In this document: in pieces, positions 1 to 7,240 of the stretch
Layout: each line of letters begins with the position of its first letter
How positions within the stretch are numbered: the stretch's first letter is position 1
Assembly (NCBI GenBank): GCA_963729995.1
Contig: CAVSPF010000001.1
Span: forward strand, 62,001-126,000
DNA from: VRUE01 sp963729995
GTDB taxonomy: Bacteria > Actinomycetota > Thermoleophilia > Solirubrobacterales > 70-9
Direction: 5' to 3'
DNA: 64,000 nucleotides
The notes under the pieces: model-generated
Database searches by the model: none
What the model saw: only the letters and a program-made list of their open reading frames with translations
Told to the model about the DNA's origin: nothing
Program-made: the position numbers and the translations under genes

Positions 1-1195
1 CGATCAAATACAGCTTGCCGATGAAGCCCGCCGTCGCCGGCAGGCCGGCCAGGCCCAGCATCGAGATGGTCAGCGGCCAGGCGAGCAGCGGCCGCTCGCT
101 TCCCAGGCCCTGCACCGCGCGGATGTCGTCGCCGTAGGACGTTTCGCGCTCGCGGGCGACGATCACGGCGAAGGCCGCCAGGTTCATGAAGGCGTAGGCG
201 GCAAGGTAGAAGACGAGCGCGTTGACGCCGGCCTCGCTGGCGACCACCAGGCCGCCGAGGATGTAGCCGGCCTGGGCTACGCCGGAGTAGCCGAGCAGGC
301 GCTTCAGCGAGCTCTGGCCGAGGGCGCCGACGTTGCCGACGACGATCGTCACGGCGGCCAGGACCGCGAGGGCGGGCTGCCAGTCGCTCGCCTGCGGCGC
401 GAGGGCGACGTCGAAGAAGCGGACGAAGACGGCGAAGGCGGCAGCCTTGGTGGCCACCGCCATGAAGCTGGTGACCGGAGTCGGGGCGCCCTCGTAGACA
501 TCCGGCGTCCACTGGTGGAAGGGCGCGATCGAGGTCTTGAAGGCGAGCCCGACCGCGGTCAGGCCGATGCCGACGAGAACCAGCGGGTCGCCGAGGACGC
601 CTTCCCTGCCGATCCCGGCGGCAATCCCGGCGAAGTCGGTCGAGCCTGAGCCGCCGTAGAGGAAGGCCATTCCGTAGAGCAGCGTCGCCGAGCCCAGCGA
701 GCCGACGATCAGGTACTTCAGCCCCGACTCGAGCGACCGCTCGCGGCGCAGGTTGCTCGCGCAGAGGATGTAGAGCGGGATCGAGAGCGTCTCGATCGCG
801 ACGAAGAAGGTGACGAGGTTCTGGGCCTGGGCCAGCAGCGTCATCCCCAGAACGGAGCCGAGCAGCAGCGCGTGGTACTCGCCCCCGCCGGCGTCCTCGG
901 CCGCCGGCTCGCGAGCCGAGAGCAGCACGGCGACGGCCGCGCTGAAGATCGCGATCAGCGAGATCGAGATCGCCAGGTCGTCGAGGCGCAGCGCTCCGGA
1001 GACGAGGTCCTTCGATTCGTTCCACTGCCAGACCAGCAGGCCGGCGGTCGTCGCCAGGGCGATCAGGGTCAGCGCCGGCGCGGAACGCTTTGTGCGGTCG
1101 AAGACCGCCGTCAGCAGGACGACGCAGATCCCCACCGTGAGCGCGATGATGGGCGAGAGCCCGGCGTAGTCCAGCACTGGCGCGTGGAAGCTCAC
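1..1195 (-). CDS. nuoN: NADH-quinone oxidoreductase subunit N (partial, 3' end outside window)
   Basis: Membrane proton-pumping subunit N of complex I. The frame is open from a GTG at 1195 to the left edge (about 398 codons), so the C terminus is missing. The start overlaps the nuoM stop by 4 nt (GTGA), the same coupling used through the operon. The translation is strongly hydrophobic and has antiporter-family signatures: a helix ending in FKTSIAPFHQWTPDVYEGAP (the conserved F-H-W-PD-Y-GAP loop), then TSFMAVATKAAAF and LKRLLGYSGVAQAGY. These are typical of NuoN rather than NuoL or NuoM, and the position as last gene after nuoL-nuoM agrees. It is the terminal gene of the operon seen here. Confidence 0.95.
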   Translation of the reverse strand, partial: MSFHAPVLDYAGLSPIIALTVGICVVLLTAVFDRTKRSAPALTLIALATTAGLLVWQWNESKDLVSGALRLDDLAISISLIAIFSAAVAVLLSAREPAAEDAGGGEYHALLLGSVLGMTLLAQAQNLVTFFVAIETLSIPLYILCASNLRRERSLESGLKYLIVGSLGSATLLYGMAFLYGGSGSTDFAGIAAGIGREGVLGDPLVLVGIGLTAVGLAFKTSIAPFHQWTPDVYEGAPTPVTSFMAVATKAAAFAVFVRFFDVALAPQASDWQPALAVLAAVTIVVGNVGALGQSSLKRLLGYSGVAQAGYILGGLVVASEAGVNALVFYLAAYAFMNLAAFAVIVARERETSYGDDIRAVQGLGSERPLLAWPLTISMLGLAGLPATAGFIGKLYLI

Positions 1196-2793
1196 TGTCC
1201 CGCCACCCTGCCTCGAGGAAGGGCCTTCGGTGGAGCCTCCCGAGTCACTGTGCACGGACCGGGCCGTCCGCACCCGAGAGCAAGAACGTCGCCTTCCCGG
1301 CCGTGCGACTTGGGAGGCTCTGCCGGAGGCCCCTTCACCGACGCGACACTGCGGGACACCGAGCTGTCCGTCCGCTGCAGGATCAGCTGCGGGTAGAAGG
1401 CGAGGCCGAGGATGCAGAGGACGAGCGGGGCGAGGACGATGCCGTCGCGCCAGCCGATCTCACGCGAGGCAAGTCCCTCGGGCTTGCGGTTGTGCATCGT
1501 GCGCTGGTAGAGACGCAGCGCGTAGTAGGCCGACATCGCCACTCCCGAGATCGCGACGATCGCGATGACGATCTTCGCCTGGAAGAGGCCGTTGAGGATG
1601 TAGAACTCGCCGATGAAGTTGGCCGATCCCGGCATCGCCAGGGTCGCCAGCGTGACGATCAGGAACAGGGCCGCCAGCACGGGGGCCCGCATCGCCATGC
1701 CGCCCATCTGGCGCAGGTCCTCGCTGCCGGAGCGCTCGGCGAGGATCGCGATGATGATGAAGAGCGGAGCGACGACGAGACCGTGGTTGACCATCTGCAG
1801 GATTGCGCCGTTGGCGCCGTCGGCCCGCAGGGCGAAGATCCCAGCGGTGATGAAGCCGAGCTGCGCGACCGACGAGTAGCCGGCGATGAGCCGCACGTTG
1901 GTCTGCGTGAAGGCCATCACCGAGCCGTAGAGGATCGAGGCCAGCGCGATCAGCAGCACCACGTCCTGGAACTGGATGGTGGCGGCCGGGAAGAGCGGCA
2001 GGACGATCCGCAGGAAGCCGTACGCGCCGACCTTCGCCAGCACTCCGGAGAAGACGGCCAGCGCCGGCAGCGGCGCGGCCCGGTAGGCGTCCGGCATCCA
2101 GCCGTGCAGCAGGAAGGCGGGCATCTTGACCAGGAAGGCGGCGGCGAAGAACCAGAAGATCCAGCGCTGGCTGCCCGTCCCCACCGGGTGCTTGGCGAGC
2201 TCGGCGAGCGAGAAGGTGATGTGGCCGCCGTCGGCGGCGATGATCGCGGTCGCGATCGCACCGACCAGCATCAGCAGCGAGCCGATCAGCGTGTAGATGA
2301 TCATCTTCAGCGTCGCCGCGGAGGCCGTGACGCCGTCGGCGCGGTCCGTCCCCCAGACGCCGAAGAGGAAGTAGAACGGCACCAGCATCAGGTCGAAGAA
2401 GAGGACGAAGAGGAGCAGGTCCTGGGCGAGGAACGAGCCCATGGTGGCTGTCTCCCCGAGCAGCATCATCAGGAAGAAGAGGTGGGGGCGCTCCTGCTCG
2501 CGGAAGGCGGCGAACGCCGTCGCCCCCAGCCAGAGCACCGCGGTGAGCAGCACCAGGAAGATGTTGAGCCCGTCGACCCCGAGGCTGTAGTCGACGCCGA
2601 GCCCGGGGATCCAGGAGACGTCGACCGTGTCCTGGAGGCCGCTGGCACCGGTGTCGAAGCCGGCCAGCAGGGCGATTGCCAGGCCGAGGGTGACCGCCGC
2701 GCCCAGCGTTGCCCACCAGCCACTCAGCCGTCGCGGCAGGAAGAGGCCGATCAGGCCGAAGACGAGGGGTGTCCAGAGAATCGAGTTGATCAT
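1192..2793 (-). CDS. nuoM: NADH-quinone oxidoreductase subunit M
   Basis: Antiporter-like membrane subunit M of complex I, 533 aa. Start is the ATG at 2793 (MINSILWTP), overlapping the nuoL stop by 4 nt. About 14 hydrophobic segments are visible, with FLVKMPAFLLHGWMPDAYR (the conserved loop with functional Lys) and MVNHGLVVAPLFII. The last true helix ends near residue 475 (LAFYPQLILQRTDSSV). After that comes a hydrophilic, Pro/Arg/Gly-rich tail of about 55 residues that is not typical of NuoM; it is encoded by an imperfect palindrome at 1218-1336. The tail probably lies outside the membrane. Confidence 0.95.
   Translation of the reverse strand: MINSILWTPLVFGLIGLFLPRRLSGWWATLGAAVTLGLAIALLAGFDTGASGLQDTVDVSWIPGLGVDYSLGVDGLNIFLVLLTAVLWLGATAFAAFREQERPHLFFLMMLLGETATMGSFLAQDLLLFVLFFDLMLVPFYFLFGVWGTDRADGVTASAATLKMIIYTLIGSLLMLVGAIATAIIAADGGHITFSLAELAKHPVGTGSQRWIFWFFAAAFLVKMPAFLLHGWMPDAYRAAPLPALAVFSGVLAKVGAYGFLRIVLPLFPAATIQFQDVVLLIALASILYGSVMAFTQTNVRLIAGYSSVAQLGFITAGIFALRADGANGAILQMVNHGLVVAPLFIIIAILAERSGSEDLRQMGGMAMRAPVLAALFLIVTLATLAMPGSANFIGEFYILNGLFQAKIVIAIVAISGVAMSAYYALRLYQRTMHNRKPEGLASREIGWRDGIVLAPLVLCILGLAFYPQLILQRTDSSVSRSVASVKGPPAEPPKSHGREGDVLALGCGRPGPCTVTREAPPKALPRGRVAGQ
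1218..1336. repeat. Imperfect palindromic element forming the 3' end of nuoM
   Basis: Arms at 1218-1246 and 1307-1336 are inverted repeats with four substitutions and a one-base gap. Inside the 60-nt loop a second inverted pair (GCACGGaCCGGG near 1252 and CCCGGCCGTGC near 1296) can extend the structure. It encodes about residues 486-526 of NuoM, after the last transmembrane helix. I group it with the palindromes in nuoJ, nuoG, nuoC and holB by size, GC content and position, but its centre does not show their shared core clearly, so membership is tentative. Confidence 0.6.
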
Positions 2794-4799
2794 GAGCTGG
2801 CGAGCAGGAAGTAGAGGCCGAGGCCGGCAAAGCCGGCGATCAGCAGCAGCGCGTAGCTGCGGACGAAGCCGCTCTGCACGGTGCGGACGACGCGCCCGGC
2901 GTTCCCCACGACGTCCTCGGTGCCGGTGATCAGGCCGCCGACCACGATCCGCTCGAAGGTCCGGTTGGCGAAGCGGCCGGTCGCCAGCGCCGGCCGCACC
3001 ACCGCCAGGTCGATCAGCTCGTCGAAGTACCACTTGTTGACGAGGAGGGCGTGGACGGGACGGAGGCGCTCCTGGAACAGCGCCGGCAGCGACGGCCGCG
3101 CCGACCAGAGCAGCCAGGCGGCAAAGGCGCCGGCGAGCGCCACCGCCGCGCCGATCGCCAGCCCGCTCCACTCATGGCCGACCGTCGGGCGGATCGCGGC
3201 CAGCGGCGAGTCGCGGAAGACCGGGTCGAGGAAGCCGAAGAGGACGTTGTCGACGCCGGGGATTTGGATCAGCCCGGCGAACAGCGCGCCCGCCGCGAGC
3301 ACCGCCATCGCCACCGCCATCGGCCAGGACTGCTCGGCGATGTGGTGCTCGGCGCCGGGGAAGCCGACGTCGGCGTCCTCGGCCTCTCCGGTCGCCGGGT
3401 TCTCGGGCTCGGCGTGGTAGAGATGGCCGCTGTCGATCAGCTCCTGGGCCTCGGGGCACGGCTTGCCGGGCAGCACCCGGAAGATCAGCCGGAAGGTGTA
3501 GATCGCGGTGAGGAAGGCGCCGGCGTAGCCGCCGATCGCCATCCACTCGTAGATCCCGCCGCGCGCCTCGGCGTAGGAGAGGATCGAGTCCTTGGAGAAG
3601 AAGCCCGAGGTTCCGGGGAGGGCGGCGAGGGCGAGGCCGCCGATCAGCAGCATGATCGACGTGAACCGCATCGCCTTCCAGAAGCCGCTCATCCGGTCGA
3701 TGTCCTGGCGGTTCGCCATCGCCGAGATGATCGAGCCGGCCGCCATGAAGAGCAGCGCCTTGAAGAAGGCGTGGGTCATCAGGTGGAAGAGCCCGGCCGA
3801 GTAGGCGCCGATCGAGACACCCATGATCATGTAGCCGATCTGGCTCATCGTCGAGTAGGCGATCACCCGCTTCAGGTCGGTCACCGCGATCGCGATCGTG
3901 CCGGCGATCAGCAGCGTCACCAGGCCGACGAAGGCGCCGACGTCGGCGGCGGTCGGGGCGAGGTAGAAGAGGACGTGGGTGCGGGCGATCAGGTAGACGC
4001 CGGCGGTCACCATCGTCGCCGCGTGGATCAGCGCCGAGACCGGGGTCGGGCCCTCCATCGCGTCGGGCAGCCAGGTGTGGAACGGGATCTGCGCCGACTT
4101 GGCGAAGGCGCCGACCAGCAGCAGCAGGCAGATGGCGGTGATCGTCCACTCGCCCTGGTGGAACACCACCGGCGCCTTGGCGAAGACGGCGCCGAATTCG
4201 AAGCTGCCCAGTTCGCGGAAGATGAGGATGGCGGCGAGGACGAGGCCGATGTCGCCGACCACGTTGATCACGAAGGCCTTCATCCCGGCCGCCGTCGCGG
4301 TCGTGCGCCGATACCAGAAGCTGATCAGCGCGTAGGAGGCGAAGCCGACGAAGGCCCAGCCGACGGTCAGCAGGATGAAGTTGCCGGCGAGGACGAGCAG
4401 CAGCATCGAGAAGACGAAGAAGTTGAGGTAGCAGAAGAAGCGCCGGTAGCCCTCGTCGGAGCTCATGTAGCCGAACGAGTAGAGGTGGATCAGCGCCGAG
4501 ACTCCGCTGACGACCAGCACCATGAAGACCGAGAGAGGATCGACGAGGATGCCGAGCTTGATGTCGAGGCCGGCGGCGGCGGCGTAGGTCCAGAGCGCCG
4601 AGGCGTGGTGGCGGGCGTCGGGAGCTTCGCCCAGCAGCATGACCAGCGCGGCGACGCCGCAGGCGAAGGCGAGGGCGATCGCCGCGGTGCCGATTGCGCC
4701 TGCGGCCCGCGGCGAGAGGACGCGGAAGCCGAGTGCGATCGCGATCGAGCCGAGCAGCGGGAAGAGGAGGACCAGCCAGGCCCAGGCGGTGGCGCTCAT
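2790..4799 (-). CDS. nuoL: NADH-quinone oxidoreductase subunit L
   Basis: Largest antiporter-like subunit of the complex I membrane arm, 669 aa, with its long lateral helix at the C terminus. It begins MSATAWAWLVLLFPLLGSI. Hallmarks are HLYSFGYM near residue 105, FFCYLNFFVFSMLLLVLAGN, FAKSAQIPFHTWLPDAMEGP (conserved Lys and His-Trp-Pro-Asp) and THAFFKALLFMAAGS. The C-terminal third contains a polar segment and ends in a final hydrophobic helix (YALLLIAGFAGLGLYFLL), as expected for the HL-TM16 element. It overlaps nuoK and nuoM by 4 nt on either side. Length matches the family. Confidence 0.97.
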   Translation of the reverse strand: MSATAWAWLVLLFPLLGSIAIALGFRVLSPRAAGAIGTAAIALAFACGVAALVMLLGEAPDARHHASALWTYAAAAGLDIKLGILVDPLSVFMVLVVSGVSALIHLYSFGYMSSDEGYRRFFCYLNFFVFSMLLLVLAGNFILLTVGWAFVGFASYALISFWYRRTTATAAGMKAFVINVVGDIGLVLAAILIFRELGSFEFGAVFAKAPVVFHQGEWTITAICLLLLVGAFAKSAQIPFHTWLPDAMEGPTPVSALIHAATMVTAGVYLIARTHVLFYLAPTAADVGAFVGLVTLLIAGTIAIAVTDLKRVIAYSTMSQIGYMIMGVSIGAYSAGLFHLMTHAFFKALLFMAAGSIISAMANRQDIDRMSGFWKAMRFTSIMLLIGGLALAALPGTSGFFSKDSILSYAEARGGIYEWMAIGGYAGAFLTAIYTFRLIFRVLPGKPCPEAQELIDSGHLYHAEPENPATGEAEDADVGFPGAEHHIAEQSWPMAVAMAVLAAGALFAGLIQIPGVDNVLFGFLDPVFRDSPLAAIRPTVGHEWSGLAIGAAVALAGAFAAWLLWSARPSLPALFQERLRPVHALLVNKWYFDELIDLAVVRPALATGRFANRTFERIVVGGLITGTEDVVGNAGRVVRTVQSGFVRSYALLLIAGFAGLGLYFLLASS

Positions 4800-5095
4800 C
4801 CGCGCAGCTCCCTCAGCTCATCCACGTCGAGCGGCAGCCTGCGGCGGAAGATCGCCACGATCAATCCAAGGCCGACGACCACCTCGCAGGCGGCGACGAC
4901 CATCACGACCAGCGCGAAGACCTGGCCCTCCTGGTTGCCGACCATGCGGCTGAAGGCGACCAGGGCGAGGTTGCCGGCGTTCAGCATCAGCTCCAGGCAG
5001 AGCAGGATCACGATCGGGTTGCGGCGGATCAGGATGCCCATCGCGCCGACCGCGAAGAGCAGGCTGGAGAGGACGACGTACCACTCGATGCTCAT
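4796..5095 (-). CDS. nuoK: NADH-quinone oxidoreductase subunit K
   Basis: Small three-helix membrane subunit K (MrpC homologue), 99 aa, the usual size. The motif GILIRRNPIVILLCLELMLN contains the conserved membrane glutamate (LELMLNAGNLALV) used in proton translocation; a second conserved acidic position lies in VVAACEVVVGLGLIVAIFRR. ATG at 5095 overlaps the nuoJ stop (ATGA) and the stop overlaps nuoL. The gene order J-K-L is the conserved one. Confidence 0.96.
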   Translation of the reverse strand: MSIEWYVVLSSLLFAVGAMGILIRRNPIVILLCLELMLNAGNLALVAFSRMVGNQEGQVFALVVMVVAACEVVVGLGLIVAIFRRRLPLDVDELRELRG

Positions 5096-5700
5096 GCCGA
5101 ACCACCTTCTGCCGGCGGCACTGCCGGCGCCTCCTCCGAACGCGCCTTCGGCGCTGAGTGTTCGGAGGAGGAACCGGCAGTGCCGCTCAACGTGCGCTCC
5201 TCCCGCTTGCCTGCCAGCACCACCGCCCCTACCGCCGCGAGGAGGAGCAGGATCGAGGAGGCCTCAAACGGGATGAGGAAGCGTTCGAGCATGAGGAGGC
5301 CGATCGCGGCCGGGTCGCCGAAGCCCGCCTTGACGTGCGGGCCGTCGGTTCCCAGGGCCAGCAACGAGGAGCCGAGGACGGCGAGCGCCAGCTCGACGAG
5401 GAGGGCGGCGCCAAACAGCGGGGCGAGGAAGCGCTGGCCCGGGATCGGCTCCCAGGCCGACTCCTCGGCGCCGCCGACGTAGGCGACCACGAACACGTAG
5501 AGGACCATCACCGCGCCGGCGTAGACGACCACCTGGGCCGCGGCGACGAAGGCCGAGCTGAGCAGCAGAAAGAGGACGGCGAGCGAGAAGAGGTGGACGA
5601 TCAGCGACAGGACCCCGTAGAAGGGGTCGCGCAGGGCGACGACGCCGATCGCCCCGCCGAGGGCGCCGAGAGCGGCTGCGAAGAAGAGGACCGCTTCCAC
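5092..5700 (-). CDS. nuoJ: NADH-quinone oxidoreductase subunit J
   Basis: Membrane subunit J of complex I, 202 aa. The GTG at 5700 shares one base with the nuoI stop (TAGTG), and the product begins VEAVLFFAAALGALGGAIGV; this start excludes a longer upstream reading that lacks membrane character. Five hydrophobic segments follow, including YAGAVMVLYVFVVAYVGG, the conserved TM3 with a pi-bulge Tyr. After the last helix (SSILLLLAAVGAVVLAGKREERTL) the final 30 residues are Ser/Ala/Pro-rich and encoded by a palindrome at 5115-5186, so the C terminus looks extended relative to the family. Confidence 0.94.
   Translation of the reverse strand: MEAVLFFAAALGALGGAIGVVALRDPFYGVLSLIVHLFSLAVLFLLLSSAFVAAAQVVVYAGAVMVLYVFVVAYVGGAEESAWEPIPGQRFLAPLFGAALLVELALAVLGSSLLALGTDGPHVKAGFGDPAAIGLLMLERFLIPFEASSILLLLAAVGAVVLAGKREERTLSGTAGSSSEHSAPKARSEEAPAVPPAEGGSA
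5115..5186. repeat. Palindromic element at the 3' end of nuoJ
   Basis: Left arm 5115-5141 and right arm 5160-5186 are inverted repeats, 25 of 27 positions complementary (two adjacent mismatches in the middle). The 18-nt centre, 5142-5159, folds again as GCGCC-TTC-GGCGC. Read on the minus strand the centre is ACTCAGCGCCGAAGGCGC, nearly the same as the centre of the palindrome in nuoG, although the arms are unrelated. The element encodes about residues 172-196 of the 202-residue NuoJ, beyond its last helix. Confidence 0.85.
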
Positions 5701-6245
5701 TACTCGCCCTCCATTTTCAGTGGCGTGCGCTCGAGCGGCTCGGCAAGCAGCATCTCCTTGGTGAAGATCAGGTCGCCGCGGTCGTAATCGGCCATCTCGT
5801 AGTCGTGGCCCATCGTGATCGCGTCGAACGGGCAGGCGATCTCGCAGTAGCCACAGAAGATGCAGCGCGAGAGGTTGATCTCGTAGACGGCGGCGTAGCG
5901 CTCCCCGGCGGAGACCCGCTCCCCGGGGACGTTCTCCGCGGCCACGACGCGGATGCAGTCGGAGGGGCAGGCCGCGGCGCACAGCGAGCAGCCGACGCAC
6001 TTCTCCAGCCCGGTGTCCTCGAAGCGGTTCAGCCTGTGGCGACCGCGGAAGCGCGGGTAGACGGGCGTCTTCTCCTCCGGGTACTGGATCGTCAGCGGGC
6101 CCTCGATCAGCCGCGCCATCGTCGTCTTCAGGCCGCGCAGCGTCTCGCCGAAGGCCCGGTAGGCGCCGCCGATCCCGCCTGGCTCGGGCCCGCGCTGGAC
6201 CTCGACGACGTCCTGGTCCTTCAGGTAGGCGAAGTGCTCGCTCAT
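5700..6245 (-). CDS. nuoI: NADH-quinone oxidoreductase subunit I
   Basis: Peripheral-arm ferredoxin-like subunit holding clusters N6a and N6b, 181 aa. Two [4Fe-4S] motifs are visible: CVGCSLCAAACPSDC and CIFCGYCEIACPFDA, each C-x2-C-x2-C-x3-C(P). The N-terminal part contains the amphipathic stretch before YPRFRGRHRLNRFE, a conserved NuoI entry sequence. ATG at 6245 overlaps the nuoH stop by 4 nt. It relays electrons from NuoG toward NuoB. Confidence 0.97.
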   Translation of the reverse strand: MSEHFAYLKDQDVVEVQRGPEPGGIGGAYRAFGETLRGLKTTMARLIEGPLTIQYPEEKTPVYPRFRGRHRLNRFEDTGLEKCVGCSLCAAACPSDCIRVVAAENVPGERVSAGERYAAVYEINLSRCIFCGYCEIACPFDAITMGHDYEMADYDRGDLIFTKEMLLAEPLERTPLKMEGE

Positions 6246-7240
6246 GTGACCACCACCAGCACCGCGGTGACCAGCACGTTCAGCGTCGCCAGCGGCAGCA
6301 GGACCTTCCAGCCGAGGCTCATCAGCTGGTCGTAGCGCAGCCGCGGCAGCGTGGCGCGCACCCAGATGAACATGAAGATCAGTCCGAGGATCTTGGCCAG
6401 CATCCAGATCGGGTCGAGCCAGCTCGGGCCGGGGCCCATCCAGCCGCCGAGGAACATCGCCGCGGCGATCCCGGAGACGACGATGATCTCCATGTACTCG
6501 ACCAGCGCAAAGCTGGCAAAGCGCAGTCCGCTGTATTCGGTGATGAAGCCCTGCACCAGCTCCGCCTCGGCCTCGGGCAGGTCGAAGGGGGCGCGGTTGG
6601 TCTCGGCGAAGCCGGCGACCATGAAGATCAGGAAGCCGACGAACTGCGGCACGATGAACCAGACGCCGCCCTGGGCGTGGACGATGCTGACCAGCGAGAG
6701 CGAGCCGCCCATCATGATCACGCCGAGCAGAGCCAGCCCCATCGAGACCTCGTAGGAGATCAGCTGCGCGGCGCCGCGCATCGCCCCGAGCAGGCTGTAT
6801 TTCGAGCCGGAGGACCAGCCGCCGAGCAGCACGCCGTAGAAGGCGATCGAGCCGACCGCGAAGAAGTAGAGGATGCCGATCGGCACGTCGATCCCGTAGA
6901 GGCCGACGCCGTGCTGGACGTCGCCCCAGGGGATGATCGCCAGCGCCAGCACCCCGGAGAGGACCGACAGCAACGGGGCGAGGACGAACAGGGACGGGAT
7001 CGCGCCGGCGGGCATGAAGGCCTGCTTGCTGAGCAGCTTGCCGACGTCGGCAAGCGGCTGCAGGGTGCCGAAGGGGCCGACCCGGTTGGGGCCGTAGCGG
7101 TGCTGGAAGCGGCCGAGCAGCTTGCGCTCGAGCAGCGTCAGCACCGGCGCGATCCCGAAGATCACCGCGAAGATGACCAGCGACTTGACGATCATCACCC
7201 AGGTCGCTTCGACGAAGGTCGTGTCGGCGAGCGGCAGCAT
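6242..7240 (-). CDS. nuoH: NADH-quinone oxidoreductase subunit H
   Basis: Membrane subunit H, which forms much of the quinone chamber, 332 aa. Motifs: ERKLLGRFQHRYGPNRVGP near residue 40 (the family signature), LQPLADVGKLLSKQ, and AETNRAPFDLPEAEAELVQGF with the acidic residues of the E-channel. Eight hydrophobic segments are visible. The ATG shares its A with the nuoG stop (TGATG) and the stop overlaps nuoI. Confidence 0.97.
   Translation of the reverse strand: MLPLADTTFVEATWVMIVKSLVIFAVIFGIAPVLTLLERKLLGRFQHRYGPNRVGPFGTLQPLADVGKLLSKQAFMPAGAIPSLFVLAPLLSVLSGVLALAIIPWGDVQHGVGLYGIDVPIGILYFFAVGSIAFYGVLLGGWSSGSKYSLLGAMRGAAQLISYEVSMGLALLGVIMMGGSLSLVSIVHAQGGVWFIVPQFVGFLIFMVAGFAETNRAPFDLPEAEAELVQGFITEYSGLRFASFALVEYMEIIVVSGIAAAMFLGGWMGPGPSWLDPIWMLAKILGLIFMFIWVRATLPRLRYDQLMSLGWKVLLPLATLNVLVTAVLVVVT

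Noticed and set aside
3051..5276. Long plus-strand reading frame (741 codons) opposite nuoL-nuoJ
   Set aside because: Composition is an Asp/Arg/Glu/Gln-rich mirror of the hydrophobic genes on the other strand, which is the usual antisense shadow in high-GC DNA.
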